The notes below the pieces were generated by a model. The model was not told the origin of the DNA. It was given only the letters and a program-made list of their open reading frames with translations, and searched no databases. A stretch of 28,114 nt of DNA from Bacteroidales bacterium (GTDB lineage: Bacteria; Bacteroidota; Bacteroidia; Bacteroidales; ML635J-15): positions 1 to 28,114 of the forward strand of contig JALOAQ010000025.1 of NCBI GenBank assembly GCA_023228725.1, in the 5' to 3' direction. Shown here in pieces: positions 17,152-25,777 of this stretch (the first letter of the stretch is position 1; each line of letters begins with the position of its first letter). Position numbers and translations under genes: made by a program.

Positions 17152-19980
17152 TTACCACCTGCCTTGTTTTTGTTTAGTTTCAAAACCTTTAATATTATAT
17201 GAAACACTAAGCATATAATATCTGGCTAAACTTGGAGAAATACTGGTCTCAATATAATTACTTCCTGGATTTTGACTAATTACTTTATTCTGATTAAATA
17301 AATCAAAAACAGCTAAGCGTAATTCAAATTTATTTTCTTTGCCAAGTACTTGCCTGATAGAAGCATTGGCTAAATGCAAGTTTTCGTTTAGCTCAAATCT
17401 ATCATTGTGATAATTTGTGAAATTATAATTTGCTTCAAAAAATGATTTTTTCGCAAATTGCCATTTTATGCTTGTATTTGCACTCAAATTTAAAATGTTT
17501 TGATTTTGACTTGTTTGAATTGAATAGCTAACATCAGATAAAGAACCATATGAACCAGCAGTTATTTGTAATTTTGATGTTAATGTTAAATTAAGCCCTA
17601 AGTTTAGGCTATATGCATTTGTATTTGTGGTATTCCTTATTGTATTAATGTAAACCGGAGACTCGCTATATCTGTATGAACCACTAATATTAAAAGTTAA
17701 TTTTGTTTTTATAATTGGCATACTAGACCATAAATTTGTTGAAATAGATTGACCTCCGCTAACATTTTCAGGTTTCATTATTGTTGTATATCCCAAACCC
17801 TCAACAAATTTAGTTTCTTGATTATATATAATTTGACTATCATAATAACTATGAGAAAGACTAACAGATACATTTGTAAACGAAGCTTGATTCCAATACG
17901 ACCAAGAAGCAGATGATGAGTGGCTTGATTCTGGCTCTAAATTCGGATTTCCTTCGGTTTTATAAAATCTATTGCTTAAATTTGGTATTGGTTGCAAATA
18001 ACTAATTGATGGAGCATTAATTCTATAGTTATAATTCAAATTTATACGCATATTATTAGGTAATTGATAATTTGCAGAAAAATTCGGAACAAAATTAGAA
18101 TAAGGTTTTTTTAATTCGGGAACTAACAATGGCGAATTTTCAGTTGTTGAATATTTATTAAATAAATTAATAACTTGATAAGCTCCACCCAAAGCAATAT
18201 TTAAACCTTCCCAATTATAATTGATACTTGTTCCAATACGGTTAAACATTTCTTTATTTTGATAATAAATACTCAAACTATCTACCATAGTGTTGGCAGT
18301 TAAAACATCTGTACTTAGGTTTGCTGATTGGCTAGTATTGGCTTTAAAATTGTAAAAACCCATTAAAGAAAATCTTTTTGAAATTGGTTCAACATATAAA
18401 GCACTTGATTTTACAGTATTATTATCATTATCTTTTGAATTTAAAATATTAATTTGTTCTAATTCTGTGCTAGCAAGAAAAAATTCATTTTTATTAATTA
18501 GATTTTCTTTTTTATTACTTTCATTATAATCTAAAGCACCGCTAATTGCAAATTTTCTTCCTTTCTTTTTAAAACTATGTGAATATATTGCTAAACTGTT
18601 AAGAGCTTTAGAATCAAGACTGTCAATATTATTGGTGTAGTTTTGATTAATTTTTTGGTCTAAGATTGTTGAAAATAATTGATTTCTAATATTATCTGTT
18701 TGGTTGCCTGAAAATCTTCCATTTATTCTAAAAATTAAAGAATTAGAAGAGTCAATATCATATTCAAGTCTGCTGCTTAAACTATGTGTATTTCTAAAGT
18801 CAAAACGAGCAGACTTAGTATTTAATAAATATGAAGTATCTGCTAAAAATGTTTGTCTGTCTGCAAAAGTTTCAGAGTTTAAATCTGTTTGGTTATAAAA
18901 GTAGGATGCATTCAAATTTATTTTTTTTGTAAAATAATTATAATTCAATCCACCGCCATAATTTTTAGTAAATCCTTTTCCATCAAAATAATTAAGCCCA
19001 TCTCCGCTCATATACATATGCCTACCTCTGGATCCACCAAATCCAAAATCTCCATTATCTCTCCCAGAAAAAGCCGCACTACCTTTAAACTCTGAATAGT
19101 CGTCCCAATTTATGCCAGTTTGGTTAATATTATTAGCAAAACCTATTACTGAAAATTGTTGTGTTTCATCAAATTTATTAAAATTTCCTCTTGCTGCCCA
19201 AAGTAATTTTTCTCTTTCTTCATCTATTCCGCCGGCTAATGTTGCTTTACCAAAATGTCCTTTTTTAAACTCTTCTTTTAATTCAAGGTTCATAACTTTT
19301 TCTTTATCTCCGTCTCCAATTCCGGAAATTCTTTCTTGCTCTGATTTGTCGTCATATACTTGAACTCTTGAAATTGCTTGAGCATCTAAGTTTTTTGTTA
19401 CACTTTTGGGGTCGTCTCCAAAAAAAGTTTTTCCATCTACATAAACACGTCTTATGTTTTCGCCTTGAGTAGAAATGTTTCCACTTGCGTCAATGTCAAT
19501 ACCCGGCAAACGCTTTAATAAATCTTCAACAGTAGAACCTGGAGGAACTTTAAATAGTCTTGCATCATATTCTACAGTATCGCCTTTTATAAATAATGGA
19601 GCTTGTGCCGATTTGATAACAACTTCCATCAAAATTTCCGCAATTGGTTCAAGATTTATTATTCCTAAATCAACAATAGAATTGTTGGAAATTGGAATGT
19701 CTTTCTGAACAGGCATAAAACTAACATGAGAAACTTTTAAAAGATAGCCAGAATTTTTTACGTTTTTAAAACTAAAATTACCCTTGGAATCTGAAGTTGT
19801 GTAATTTACTAAAGTCGAATCTTTACTGTTTAATAACATTACAGTGGCAGCAGGAACCATTTCATTTTCCTCATCAATTAATTGGGCTTTTATTGTAATT
19901 TGCGAAACTTGTGCATTTACAACTAAGCTAAAACATGAAAATAAACTGATAAAAATTATATTCTTAATTAAAATTTTCAT
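17152..19980 (-). CDS. Outer membrane beta-barrel protein, TonB-receptor-like, with carboxypeptidase-regulatory-like domain
   Basis: A 942-residue outer membrane protein with a signal peptide (1-23, ending VVNAQ). Residues about 28-115 form a carboxypeptidase-regulatory-like (CarboxypepD_reg) beta-sandwich. About 120-230 form the plug, with GSTVEDLLKRLPGIDID and VYVDGKTFFGDDPKSVTKNL. From about 240 to the end there is a barrel rich in alternating aromatic and polar residues. Family: outer membrane beta-barrel type 3, related to TonB-dependent receptors. No SusD partner is nearby, so it is not a typical SusCD pair. The ligand is unknown. It is the first gene of a two-gene operon with the GLPGLI gene. 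Confidence 0.9.
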   Translation of the reverse strand: MKILIKNIIFISLFSCFSLVVNAQVSQITIKAQLIDEENEMVPAATVMLLNSKDSTLVNYTTSDSKGNFSFKNVKNSGYLLKVSHVSFMPVQKDIPISNNSIVDLGIINLEPIAEILMEVVIKSAQAPLFIKGDTVEYDARLFKVPPGSTVEDLLKRLPGIDIDASGNISTQGENIRRVYVDGKTFFGDDPKSVTKNLDAQAISRVQVYDDKSEQERISGIGDGDKEKVMNLELKEEFKKGHFGKATLAGGIDEEREKLLWAARGNFNKFDETQQFSVIGFANNINQTGINWDDYSEFKGSAAFSGRDNGDFGFGGSRGRHMYMSGDGLNYFDGKGFTKNYGGGLNYNYFTKKINLNASYFYNQTDLNSETFADRQTFLADTSYLLNTKSARFDFRNTHSLSSRLEYDIDSSNSLIFRINGRFSGNQTDNIRNQLFSTILDQKINQNYTNNIDSLDSKALNSLAIYSHSFKKKGRKFAISGALDYNESNKKENLINKNEFFLASTELEQINILNSKDNDNNTVKSSALYVEPISKRFSLMGFYNFKANTSQSANLSTDVLTANTMVDSLSIYYQNKEMFNRIGTSINYNWEGLNIALGGAYQVINLFNKYSTTENSPLLVPELKKPYSNFVPNFSANYQLPNNMRINLNYNYRINAPSISYLQPIPNLSNRFYKTEGNPNLEPESSHSSSASWSYWNQASFTNVSVSLSHSYYDSQIIYNQETKFVEGLGYTTIMKPENVSGGQSISTNLWSSMPIIKTKLTFNISGSYRYSESPVYINTIRNTTNTNAYSLNLGLNLTLTSKLQITAGSYGSLSDVSYSIQTSQNQNILNLSANTSIKWQFAKKSFFEANYNFTNYHNDRFELNENLHLANASIRQVLGKENKFELRLAVFDLFNQNKVISQNPGSNYIETSISPSLARYYMLSVSYNIKGFETKQKQGRW

Positions 19981-20096
19981 AAAATGTGTTTAGGTATAAA
20001 ATAAAACTGCAAGATTGATAAAATATTTTGACTAAAGATTTAAAATATTGTTAAAGTTTGAAAAAAACTATTTTTAACTGTCCATATTAATAATTC

Positions 20097-20132
20097 TTGA
20101 ATTCTTCAATTCTCAATTAATATTTATCTTTG
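20097..20132 (+). promoter_or_regulatory. Candidate promoter of the FAD/Fe-S dehydrogenase gene
   Basis: TATCTTTG at 20125-20132, 19 bases before the ATG. A TTG at 20097-20099 is 25 bp upstream of it, slightly far for the -33 element. Confidence 0.45.
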
Positions 20133-20151
20133 TAATTTAAAATTTTATTAA

Positions 20152-23064
20152 ATGCAAATATTAGAAGCACTCAAACAAGAGATTCAAGGCGAAGTTAAAC
20201 TTGATAATATTTATAAAATTCTATATTCTACTGATGCTTCTGCTTATCGCGAAATTCCTAAGGCTATAGTTTATCCAAAAAATAAAGATGATTTAATTTC
20301 GATTATAAAATTTGCAAATAAAAACAATTTAAGTTTAATCCCCCGAGCAGCAGGCACATCTTTGGCAGGTCAAGTTGTAGGAAATGGAATTATTGTGGAT
20401 ATATCGCGGTCTTTTAATAATATTTTAGAAATTAATAAATCCGAAAAATGGGTAAAACTTGAACCCGGAGTGGTTTTAGATGAGCTAAATAAAGTTTTGG
20501 CTAAAGAAAATCTATTTTTTGGACCTGAAACTTCCACTTCAAACCGCTGTATGATTGGTGGAATGATAGGAAATAATTCTTGTGGTGCACATTCTTTAAT
20601 TTACGGTTCTACTCGCGACCATGTTTTAGAAATGGACTGTATTTTAAGTGATGGTTCTGAAGTTAAATTTGGCGAAATTTCAAAATCTGAATTTGAAGAA
20701 AAGTGTAAACTGCATAACTTAGAAGGAGAAATTTATAGACAAATACAAACTTTATTGTCTGATTCTGAATTTATTAAAGAGATTGATGAGCAGTTTCCTG
20801 CAAAAGAAATTAAAAGAAGAAATACTGGATACGCCTTGGATTTACTTGCAGATAGCGAAATTTTTGGAGATTCTAAAAATAAGTTTAATTTATGTAAACT
20901 TTTAGCAGGTTCTGAAGGTAGTTTGGCTTTTACAAGTTCTGTAAAACTGAATTTAGTCGATTTACCACCCAAAACCAAGGCTTTACTCTGTGTGCATACC
21001 CAAACTTTACAAGAAGTTTTTGAAGCTAATCTTGTAGCTCTAAAATATTCTCCTGTTTCCATAGAATTAATGGATAAGAAAGTTTTAGATTTAACAAAGA
21101 AAAATATTCAACAAAACAGGAATCGTTTTTTTGTGAAAGGAGACCCTGCTGCAATTCTTATTGTTGAGTGGTTTGCAAATGATATTGAAGCAATAAACAG
21201 CTTAGCTAAAAAATTAGAAGAAGAACTTCGGTCAAAATCTTTAGGCTATGCTTATCCAATGGTTTATGCAGAAGATATTGCAAAAGTTTGGGAATTGCGA
21301 AAAGCAGGATTAGGAGTTTTGTCAAATATGCCCGGAGACGCTAAACCTGTTCCAGTTGTTGAAGATACAGCTGTTAGACCAGAAGATTTACCTGCTTATA
21401 TGCAAGATTTTGAAGCTTTGATGCAAAAATACGGCTTGGATTGTGTTTATTATGCTCATATAGCAACAGGAGAATTGCATTTGCGTCCAGTTTTAAATTT
21501 AAAAGACAAAAAACATGTAGAGCTTTTTAGAATTATTGCACTTGAAACCGCAAAATTAGTTAAAAAATATAAAGGTTCCTTAAGTGGCGAGCATGGTGAT
21601 GGACGTTTGCGTGGTGAGTTTATTCCATTAATGATGGGTGAAAAACTTTATGAAGTTTTTAAGGATATAAAAAATGTTTGGGACCCAAAAAACATTTTTA
21701 ATCCTAATAAAATTGTGAATACTCCACCAATGAATACTTCATTGAGATATAAACCGGGTGCTGAAACTAAAGAAATTAAAACGATTTTTGATTTTTCTGC
21801 TACTGCAGGTTTTATTAGAACTGCCGAAAAGTGCAATGGTTCAGGAGATTGTAGAAAATCACATATTATTGGCGGAACTTTATGCCCAAGTTTCCAAGCT
21901 ACAAAAGACGAAAAAAATACTACCCGTGCAAGAGCAAATATGTTGAGGGAAATTTTTACAAATTCGAGTAGCAATATGGCTTTTGCTTCAAAAGAATTAT
22001 ACGAAGTTTTAGATTTATGTTTACTTTGTAAAGCTTGTAAATCTGAATGTCCTTCGGGAGTTGATGTAGCAAAATTAAAAATGGAGTTTTTACAGCACTA
22101 TTATGATATTCATGGGATTCCTTTGCGTACTTTTGCTATTGCTTATTTGCCTGTTTTTCATAAAATGTTTTCATTTTCACCAAATTTTATGAATTTCTTT
22201 CTTGAAAATAAGTTTAGTTCTAAAGTTTTAAAATATATTATTGGTTTTAATCAAAAACGCGATTTTCCTTTAATGAATAAATCAGGGTTTAAGAAATTAT
22301 ATAAGGAAAAACTGATAGTTGAGAACAAAAAACCAATAAAAACTATTTATTTATTTAATGATGAGTTTACTAAATATTTAGAAACTGATTTAGGAATAAA
22401 AACTATTTTGCTTTTTGAAAAACTTGGTTACGAAGTAAAACTTGCACCAATAAGTTATAGCGGAAGGACTTGGTTAAGCAAAGGATTAATAAGGCGTGCA
22501 AAAAAACTTGCAAATAAAAATATAGAAATTTTAAAAAATATTATTTCTGAGCAAACTCCATTGATTGGAATAGAACCCTCGGCAATTTTGAGCTTTAGAG
22601 ACGAATATCCTGATTTGGCAAATCCTGAAAATAAAGAAATAGCTCAAAATATTGCAAACAGTTCATTTTTATTTGATGAATTTATAGCTTCAGAGTTTGA
22701 AAAAGGAAATATTTCTTCAGATTTTTTTACTGAGGAAGAATTAAAAATTAAATTTCATGGACATTGTCAGCAAAAGTCTTTAATTACAACAAAATATACA
22801 AAAAAAATCTTATCTATTCCAAAAAATTATAAAGTTACGGAAATTCCCAGCGGTTGTTGTGGTATGGCGGGCTCTTTTGGCTATGAAAAAGAGCATTATG
22901 ATTTATCAATGAAAATAGGGGAGTTGGTTTTATTTCCGGAAGTAAGAAATGCAGATGATGATACGCTTATTGTTGCAGTTGGAACAAGTTGCCGTTGCCA
23001 TATTAAAGACGGAACAGGTAAAAAATCTTATCATCCTATAGAAGTGCTGTGGGAGGCTCTTTGA
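20152..23064 (+). CDS. FAD-binding D-2-hydroxyacid dehydrogenase (YdiJ/GlcD-GlcF fusion type) with 4Fe-4S domains
   Basis: A 970-residue fusion protein. About 38-215 form the PCMH-type FAD domain (LIPRAAGTSLAGQ; GGMIGNNSCGAHS). About 270-520 are the FAD oxidase C-terminal domain with HIATGELHLRP and SGEHGDGRLRGEF. Then come two Fe-S motifs: Cys561/Cys567/Cys578 with CPS, and CLLCKACKSECP (Cys623, 626, 629, 633). Last are cysteine-rich CCG-type segments (HGHCQQ near 870; GCCGMAGSFG near 901). This is the layout of YdiJ and D-lactate/D-2-hydroxyglutarate dehydrogenases, which oxidise a D-2-hydroxyacid and pass electrons on. The exact substrate is not clear. It is a single gene; copy B of the intergenic repeat starts right after its stop codon. 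Confidence 0.9.
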   Translation: MQILEALKQEIQGEVKLDNIYKILYSTDASAYREIPKAIVYPKNKDDLISIIKFANKNNLSLIPRAAGTSLAGQVVGNGIIVDISRSFNNILEINKSEKWVKLEPGVVLDELNKVLAKENLFFGPETSTSNRCMIGGMIGNNSCGAHSLIYGSTRDHVLEMDCILSDGSEVKFGEISKSEFEEKCKLHNLEGEIYRQIQTLLSDSEFIKEIDEQFPAKEIKRRNTGYALDLLADSEIFGDSKNKFNLCKLLAGSEGSLAFTSSVKLNLVDLPPKTKALLCVHTQTLQEVFEANLVALKYSPVSIELMDKKVLDLTKKNIQQNRNRFFVKGDPAAILIVEWFANDIEAINSLAKKLEEELRSKSLGYAYPMVYAEDIAKVWELRKAGLGVLSNMPGDAKPVPVVEDTAVRPEDLPAYMQDFEALMQKYGLDCVYYAHIATGELHLRPVLNLKDKKHVELFRIIALETAKLVKKYKGSLSGEHGDGRLRGEFIPLMMGEKLYEVFKDIKNVWDPKNIFNPNKIVNTPPMNTSLRYKPGAETKEIKTIFDFSATAGFIRTAEKCNGSGDCRKSHIIGGTLCPSFQATKDEKNTTRARANMLREIFTNSSSNMAFASKELYEVLDLCLLCKACKSECPSGVDVAKLKMEFLQHYYDIHGIPLRTFAIAYLPVFHKMFSFSPNFMNFFLENKFSSKVLKYIIGFNQKRDFPLMNKSGFKKLYKEKLIVENKKPIKTIYLFNDEFTKYLETDLGIKTILLFEKLGYEVKLAPISYSGRTWLSKGLIRRAKKLANKNIEILKNIISEQTPLIGIEPSAILSFRDEYPDLANPENKEIAQNIANSSFLFDEFIASEFEKGNISSDFFTEEELKIKFHGHCQQKSLITTKYTKKILSIPKNYKVTEIPSGCCGMAGSFGYEKEHYDLSMKIGELVLFPEVRNADDDTLIVAVGTSCRCHIKDGTGKKSYHPIEVLWEAL

Positions 23065-23240
23065 GAGTTAAAAGTCGAAAGTTTGTAAAGTCGAAAGTCT
23101 ATAAAGTCGAAAGTCTGTAAAGTCGTAAGGGGCTTCGAGCATTTCGCTACGCTCAATGCTCGAAGAGAGACAACCACGAATTACACGAATTTACACTAAT
23201 TTTGGCTTCTCGCATTTCGCTGTGCTCAATGCTCGAAGTG
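23065..23240 (+). repeat. Composite palindromic intergenic repeat (copy B)
   Basis: It begins immediately after the preceding stop codon with GAGTTAAAAGTC. Three and a half tandem copies of a 16-bp unit (AAAGTCGAAAGTYTRT) follow, then a perfect 11-bp hairpin CTTCGAGCATT / AATGCTCGAAG (23133-23143 with 23155-23165). Next is a 28-base AT-rich stretch (23176-23203) of the ACACGAATTTACACTAA type, and a second imperfect hairpin. The middle and the 28-base stretch are shared with copy C at 25259-25440, in the same orientation. Confidence 0.88.
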
Positions 23241-23282
23241 AAAGGTTTTTATTGGCGGTACTGTTTGCAGGGGAGATTTTTC

Positions 23283-23386
23283 GCGAAGCAGAGCTTCGCT
23301 CGAAATGACCGATAATTATCGGTCGGGAGCTGGGGTTGAAATTTTTTGCCTGTTTTGTCATGATTTTTGCAATAAGTGGCAAAAAT
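23283..23386. repeat. Cluster of three more inverted repeats
   Basis: GCGAAGC-AGA-GCTTCGC (23283-23299), a perfect 18-bp palindrome GACCGATAATTATCGGTC (23307-23324), and ATTTTTGC / GCAAAAAT with an 8-base loop (23363-23386). An open frame on the minus strand (23191-23403) only reads through these repeats and is not called. From 23404 to 23548 I see no gene or clear structure. Confidence 0.8.
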
Positions 23387-23548
23387 CCCGCCAAAACCCC
23401 CATCCGTAATTCTTAAAAAGCAAGTTTTTTTATATTTTATTTGAAAAAATTAATAAAACTCTGAAAGATTGAGGTTCATTGAAATCAATAGACAACAATA
23501 TTGTTGAAGAAAAAGTAGAGTTTAATATGATGCGAGATAGAGCTTTTC

Positions 23549-23689
23549 ATGGTGGTGTGCGTCAGTGCAAGTTATTATGACGAAGATATAGCTTTGCTAG
23601 TTCTGATTGCTGGTTTGTCATTTCCATTGTACTTTTTATTATTCTTATTATACCGTTTTGTGAATAATTGCTGTTTTGTAAAAAAGTAG
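23549..23689 (+). CDS. Possible small membrane peptide
   Basis: A 46-residue frame beginning MVVCVSASYYDEDIALL. One strongly hydrophobic stretch of about 20 residues (roughly 16-35, including LIAGLSFPLYFLLFLLY) would span the membrane once, followed by a Cys- and Lys-containing end (NNCCFVKK). I do not recognise it. No ribosome-binding signal or promoter is clear in front of it, and AT-rich DNA makes such frames by chance. It lies between repeat copy B and the 3' end of the AAA ATPase gene. It could also be a decayed gene fragment. Confidence 0.25.
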   Translation: MVVCVSASYYDEDIALLVLIAGLSFPLYFLLFLLYRFVNNCCFVKK

Positions 23690-23726
23690 TATCTTTGTCA
23701 AAACTTTCAAAAATCAGAAGTTTTGA
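23668..23726 (+). promoter_or_regulatory. Apparently orphan promoter followed by a hairpin
   Basis: TTG (23668-23670), 19 bp, then TATCTTTG (23690-23697) is a full match to the Bacteroidota promoter pattern, pointing right. Directly after it TCAAAACTT (23698-23706) pairs with AAGTTTTGA (23718-23726) over an 11-base loop. No rightward gene follows; the next gene, ending at 23769, is on the other strand. The RNA would be antisense to its 3' end. Confidence 0.45.
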
Positions 23727-23768
23727 TAAAGTGAATTGTAATCAAATAAATATAAATTAGATATGAGC

Positions 23769-25070
23769 TTATTCTGTTAGCATATTTATTGCATAAAGAG
23801 GTAAGTTTGTCATCCAAGTTTCTTCTCTGTAATCGGCAAGTGAAGTGCGAATTGCCTTGTCGGGTTTGTACCTTTGGCAATAATTTTTGAAACTTATCGC
23901 TTGTAAATTTTCGCCCGCTTTTACTTCTATTGGAATTAATTCACCATCTTCATTTTCAATCAAAAAATCAAGTTCATAACGACCACTGTCAAATGGATAA
24001 TAATTGATGGAAAATTCTTCATTTAACTTAAGTTGTTGAAAGACAAATTGTTCTGTTAATGCACCCTTAAATTCTTCAAAAACTTGATTGCTCTCAACAA
24101 GGGTTTGAATTTTAAGCTTAGACATTGCAGCAAGTAAGCCCAAATCGTTATGATAGAGTTTGAATATAGACAATTCTTGATACGAAATTAAAGGCAATAC
24201 AGGTTTTGAAACAGAATGAATTTTATGTAATAGACCTGCATCGGTAAGCCATTGTATCGCAAGCTCAAAGTCCTTTGCCCTAGAACCCTTGCGAATCACT
24301 CCGTAAATAAATTTCTTGTTTTCTTTGGAAAGTTGGGTTGGAATACTGTCCCAAACCATATTTATTCGTGGTAAAATGTCTTTAGGTGCGTGCTTTGAAA
24401 AGTCGTTACGATAATTTTTAAGTATCTTATTTTGAATTTGCCGTGATTTTTTCCAATCGCGATTTTTAGCAAAAGCTGCAACTGCTTCTGGCATTCCACC
24501 GATGTAAAAATAGTATTTCAAATATTCTTTAAATTTTTCGGCAAAAATATTCAAACTTTCAAAATGTTTCTCTCTCAAAATTCTACACAATCCATTTTCT
24601 TCGCCCATTGCAAGCAAAAATTCGTAAAACGACATTGGATAAAGCGTCAATGTATCTACTTTTCCAACAGGAAACGACTCGCCTGGGTGCATGTTTATGC
24701 CCAAAAGCGAACCTGCCGCAATTATTTGATATTCAGGCACTTCTTCTTGAAAATATTTAAGCGAACTAATCCCTTTCGGCGCTGCCTGAATTTCGTCTAA
24801 AATAATCAGAGTGTTTTCTGCTGTGATCTTGAAACCTGCGTAAAATTCAAAGTTAGTGATTATTCGTTGTGGGTCAAGGTCTTGCAAAAATAAACTTCTC
24901 ATTTTCTCGACACGCTCAAAATTGATATAAACAACTTGTTTGTATTCTTGATTTCCAAATTTTTGTAGCAAATATGTTTTACCTACTTGTCTTGCACCAT
25001 AAAATATAAGTGGCTTTCTGTCTTCAGTGTTTTTCCACTTTTTTAGTTCATTCATTTTTGTTCTATACAT
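23769..25070 (-). CDS. AAA ATPase with C-terminal DUF4143 nuclease-fold domain
   Basis: A 433-residue ATPase. The N-terminal domain has Walker A GARQVGKT (about 25-32) and Walker B LIILDEIQ (about 88-95), followed by the sensor-like IIAAGSLLG. About 200-400 is the DUF4143 region, ending in a PD-(D/E)XK-like pattern with YELDFLI and IPIEVKAGE (Asp, Glu, Lys). The family is widespread and multicopy in anaerobic bacteria and archaea; its role is not settled. The start at 25070 gives MYRTKMNELKKWK, the usual family beginning. The start codon lies within the last of four direct repeats (25066-25178). The gene is flanked by repeat copies B and C, which suggests acquisition. Confidence 0.9.
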   Translation of the reverse strand: MYRTKMNELKKWKNTEDRKPLIFYGARQVGKTYLLQKFGNQEYKQVVYINFERVEKMRSLFLQDLDPQRIITNFEFYAGFKITAENTLIILDEIQAAPKGISSLKYFQEEVPEYQIIAAGSLLGINMHPGESFPVGKVDTLTLYPMSFYEFLLAMGEENGLCRILREKHFESLNIFAEKFKEYLKYYFYIGGMPEAVAAFAKNRDWKKSRQIQNKILKNYRNDFSKHAPKDILPRINMVWDSIPTQLSKENKKFIYGVIRKGSRAKDFELAIQWLTDAGLLHKIHSVSKPVLPLISYQELSIFKLYHNDLGLLAAMSKLKIQTLVESNQVFEEFKGALTEQFVFQQLKLNEEFSINYYPFDSGRYELDFLIENEDGELIPIEVKAGENLQAISFKNYCQRYKPDKAIRTSLADYREETWMTNLPLYAINMLTE

Positions 25071-25178
25071 TTTTTTGCAGTTTATTTGTTTAGTTTAATA
25101 CACTTTTTTGCGTTAAAATTTCTGTAAAAATACACTTTTTTGCAAGATAAAACAAATAATTCTTACATTTTTTTGCAA
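25066..25178 (-). repeat. Four iteron-like direct repeats upstream of the AAA ATPase
   Basis: On the minus strand the core (T)TGCAAAAAARTGTA occurs at 25066-25079, 25099-25111, 25131-25145 and 25164-25178. The start-to-start spacings are 33, 32 and 33 bp, close to three helical turns, while the spacers between cores differ. All have the same orientation, toward the gene, and the last copy includes the gene's start codon. The arrangement resembles iterons or an operator array, so an autoregulatory or protein-assembly site is likely. I do not recognise it as a described element. Confidence 0.85.
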
Positions 25179-25258
25179 GTTGTTGAAAATACAAAAATAG
25201 CCAAACTTGTGAGTGGAATTTGCTATATATACCAATCCAAAACTGTCCAACTATAATT

Positions 25259-25440
25259 AGTTAAAAGTTGAAAGTCGAAAGTCAAAAGGGCTTCTTCGCA
25301 TTTCGCTTCGCTCAATGCTCGAAGATAAACAACTACGAATTACACGAATTTACACTAATTTTGTTTCTTGCATTTCGCTACGCTCAAAACGAGAAGCACT
25401 TTCAACTTTATAGACTTTCGACTTTATAGACTTTTAACTC
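25259..25440 (+). repeat. MITE-like composite repeat (copy C)
   Basis: About 182 bp bounded by inverted ends: AGTTAAAAGT at 25259-25268 and its complement near GACTTTTAACTC at 25429-25440. Both ends carry GTCGAAAGT words in opposite orientation. The middle repeats the copy-B core: a TTCGC...CGAAG hairpin, then the same 28-base stretch (25335-25362), then a second hairpin. It carries no gene. From 25441 to 25530 I see only AT-rich DNA with no clear promoter. Confidence 0.85.
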
Positions 25441-25530
25441 CTTTTTTTGAGTGAAGCGAAAAACGAAGAATAATTTCAAAAGTTCAAAACATATTTGATG
25501 TTTATTTGTTTAAAAAACAAAATTTAAGGA

Positions 25531-25761
25531 ATGAATACTTTTAAAAAGAAACTTGTTTTTAGAATTGTGCTTACTGTTTTAGGTGGAATAGGAGGTTTTC
25601 TTTATTGGAAATATGTAGGTTGTGCTTCCGGCACTTGTCCTATCCAATCAAAATGGTATTTTAGCACATTATATGGTTTAGTAATAGCTTATTTAATTAG
25701 CGGATTATTTATTCCAAGTAAGAAAAAGAATAAAGTAAATGAAAATAATGTTGAAAAATAA
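25531..25761 (+). CDS. DUF6132-like small membrane protein
   Basis: A 76-residue protein with two predicted membrane spans (about 10-28 and 46-63) and a short loop holding CASGTCPI between them. The Cys-x-Ser-Gly-x-Cys loop and length fit the DUF6132 group of Bacteroidota and relatives, which often lies near thiol or sulfur proteins; the function is unknown. It is followed after 16 bp by the tandem thioredoxin lipoprotein gene, so the two are probably co-transcribed. The two cysteines could be a partner for that thioredoxin, which is inference only. Confidence 0.75.
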   Translation: MNTFKKKLVFRIVLTVLGGIGGFLYWKYVGCASGTCPIQSKWYFSTLYGLVIAYLISGLFIPSKKKNKVNENNVEK

Positions 25762-25777
25762 TAAACAAACTTTTATA

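Noticed and set aside
23191..23403. 70-residue frame on the minus strand
   Set aside because: Reads through stacked palindromes shared with other intergenic repeats; no family resemblance.
23461..23580. Reading frame ending MMRDRAFHGGVRQCKLL as a gene remnant
   Set aside because: About 35 residues with no recognisable family; cannot be told from chance.
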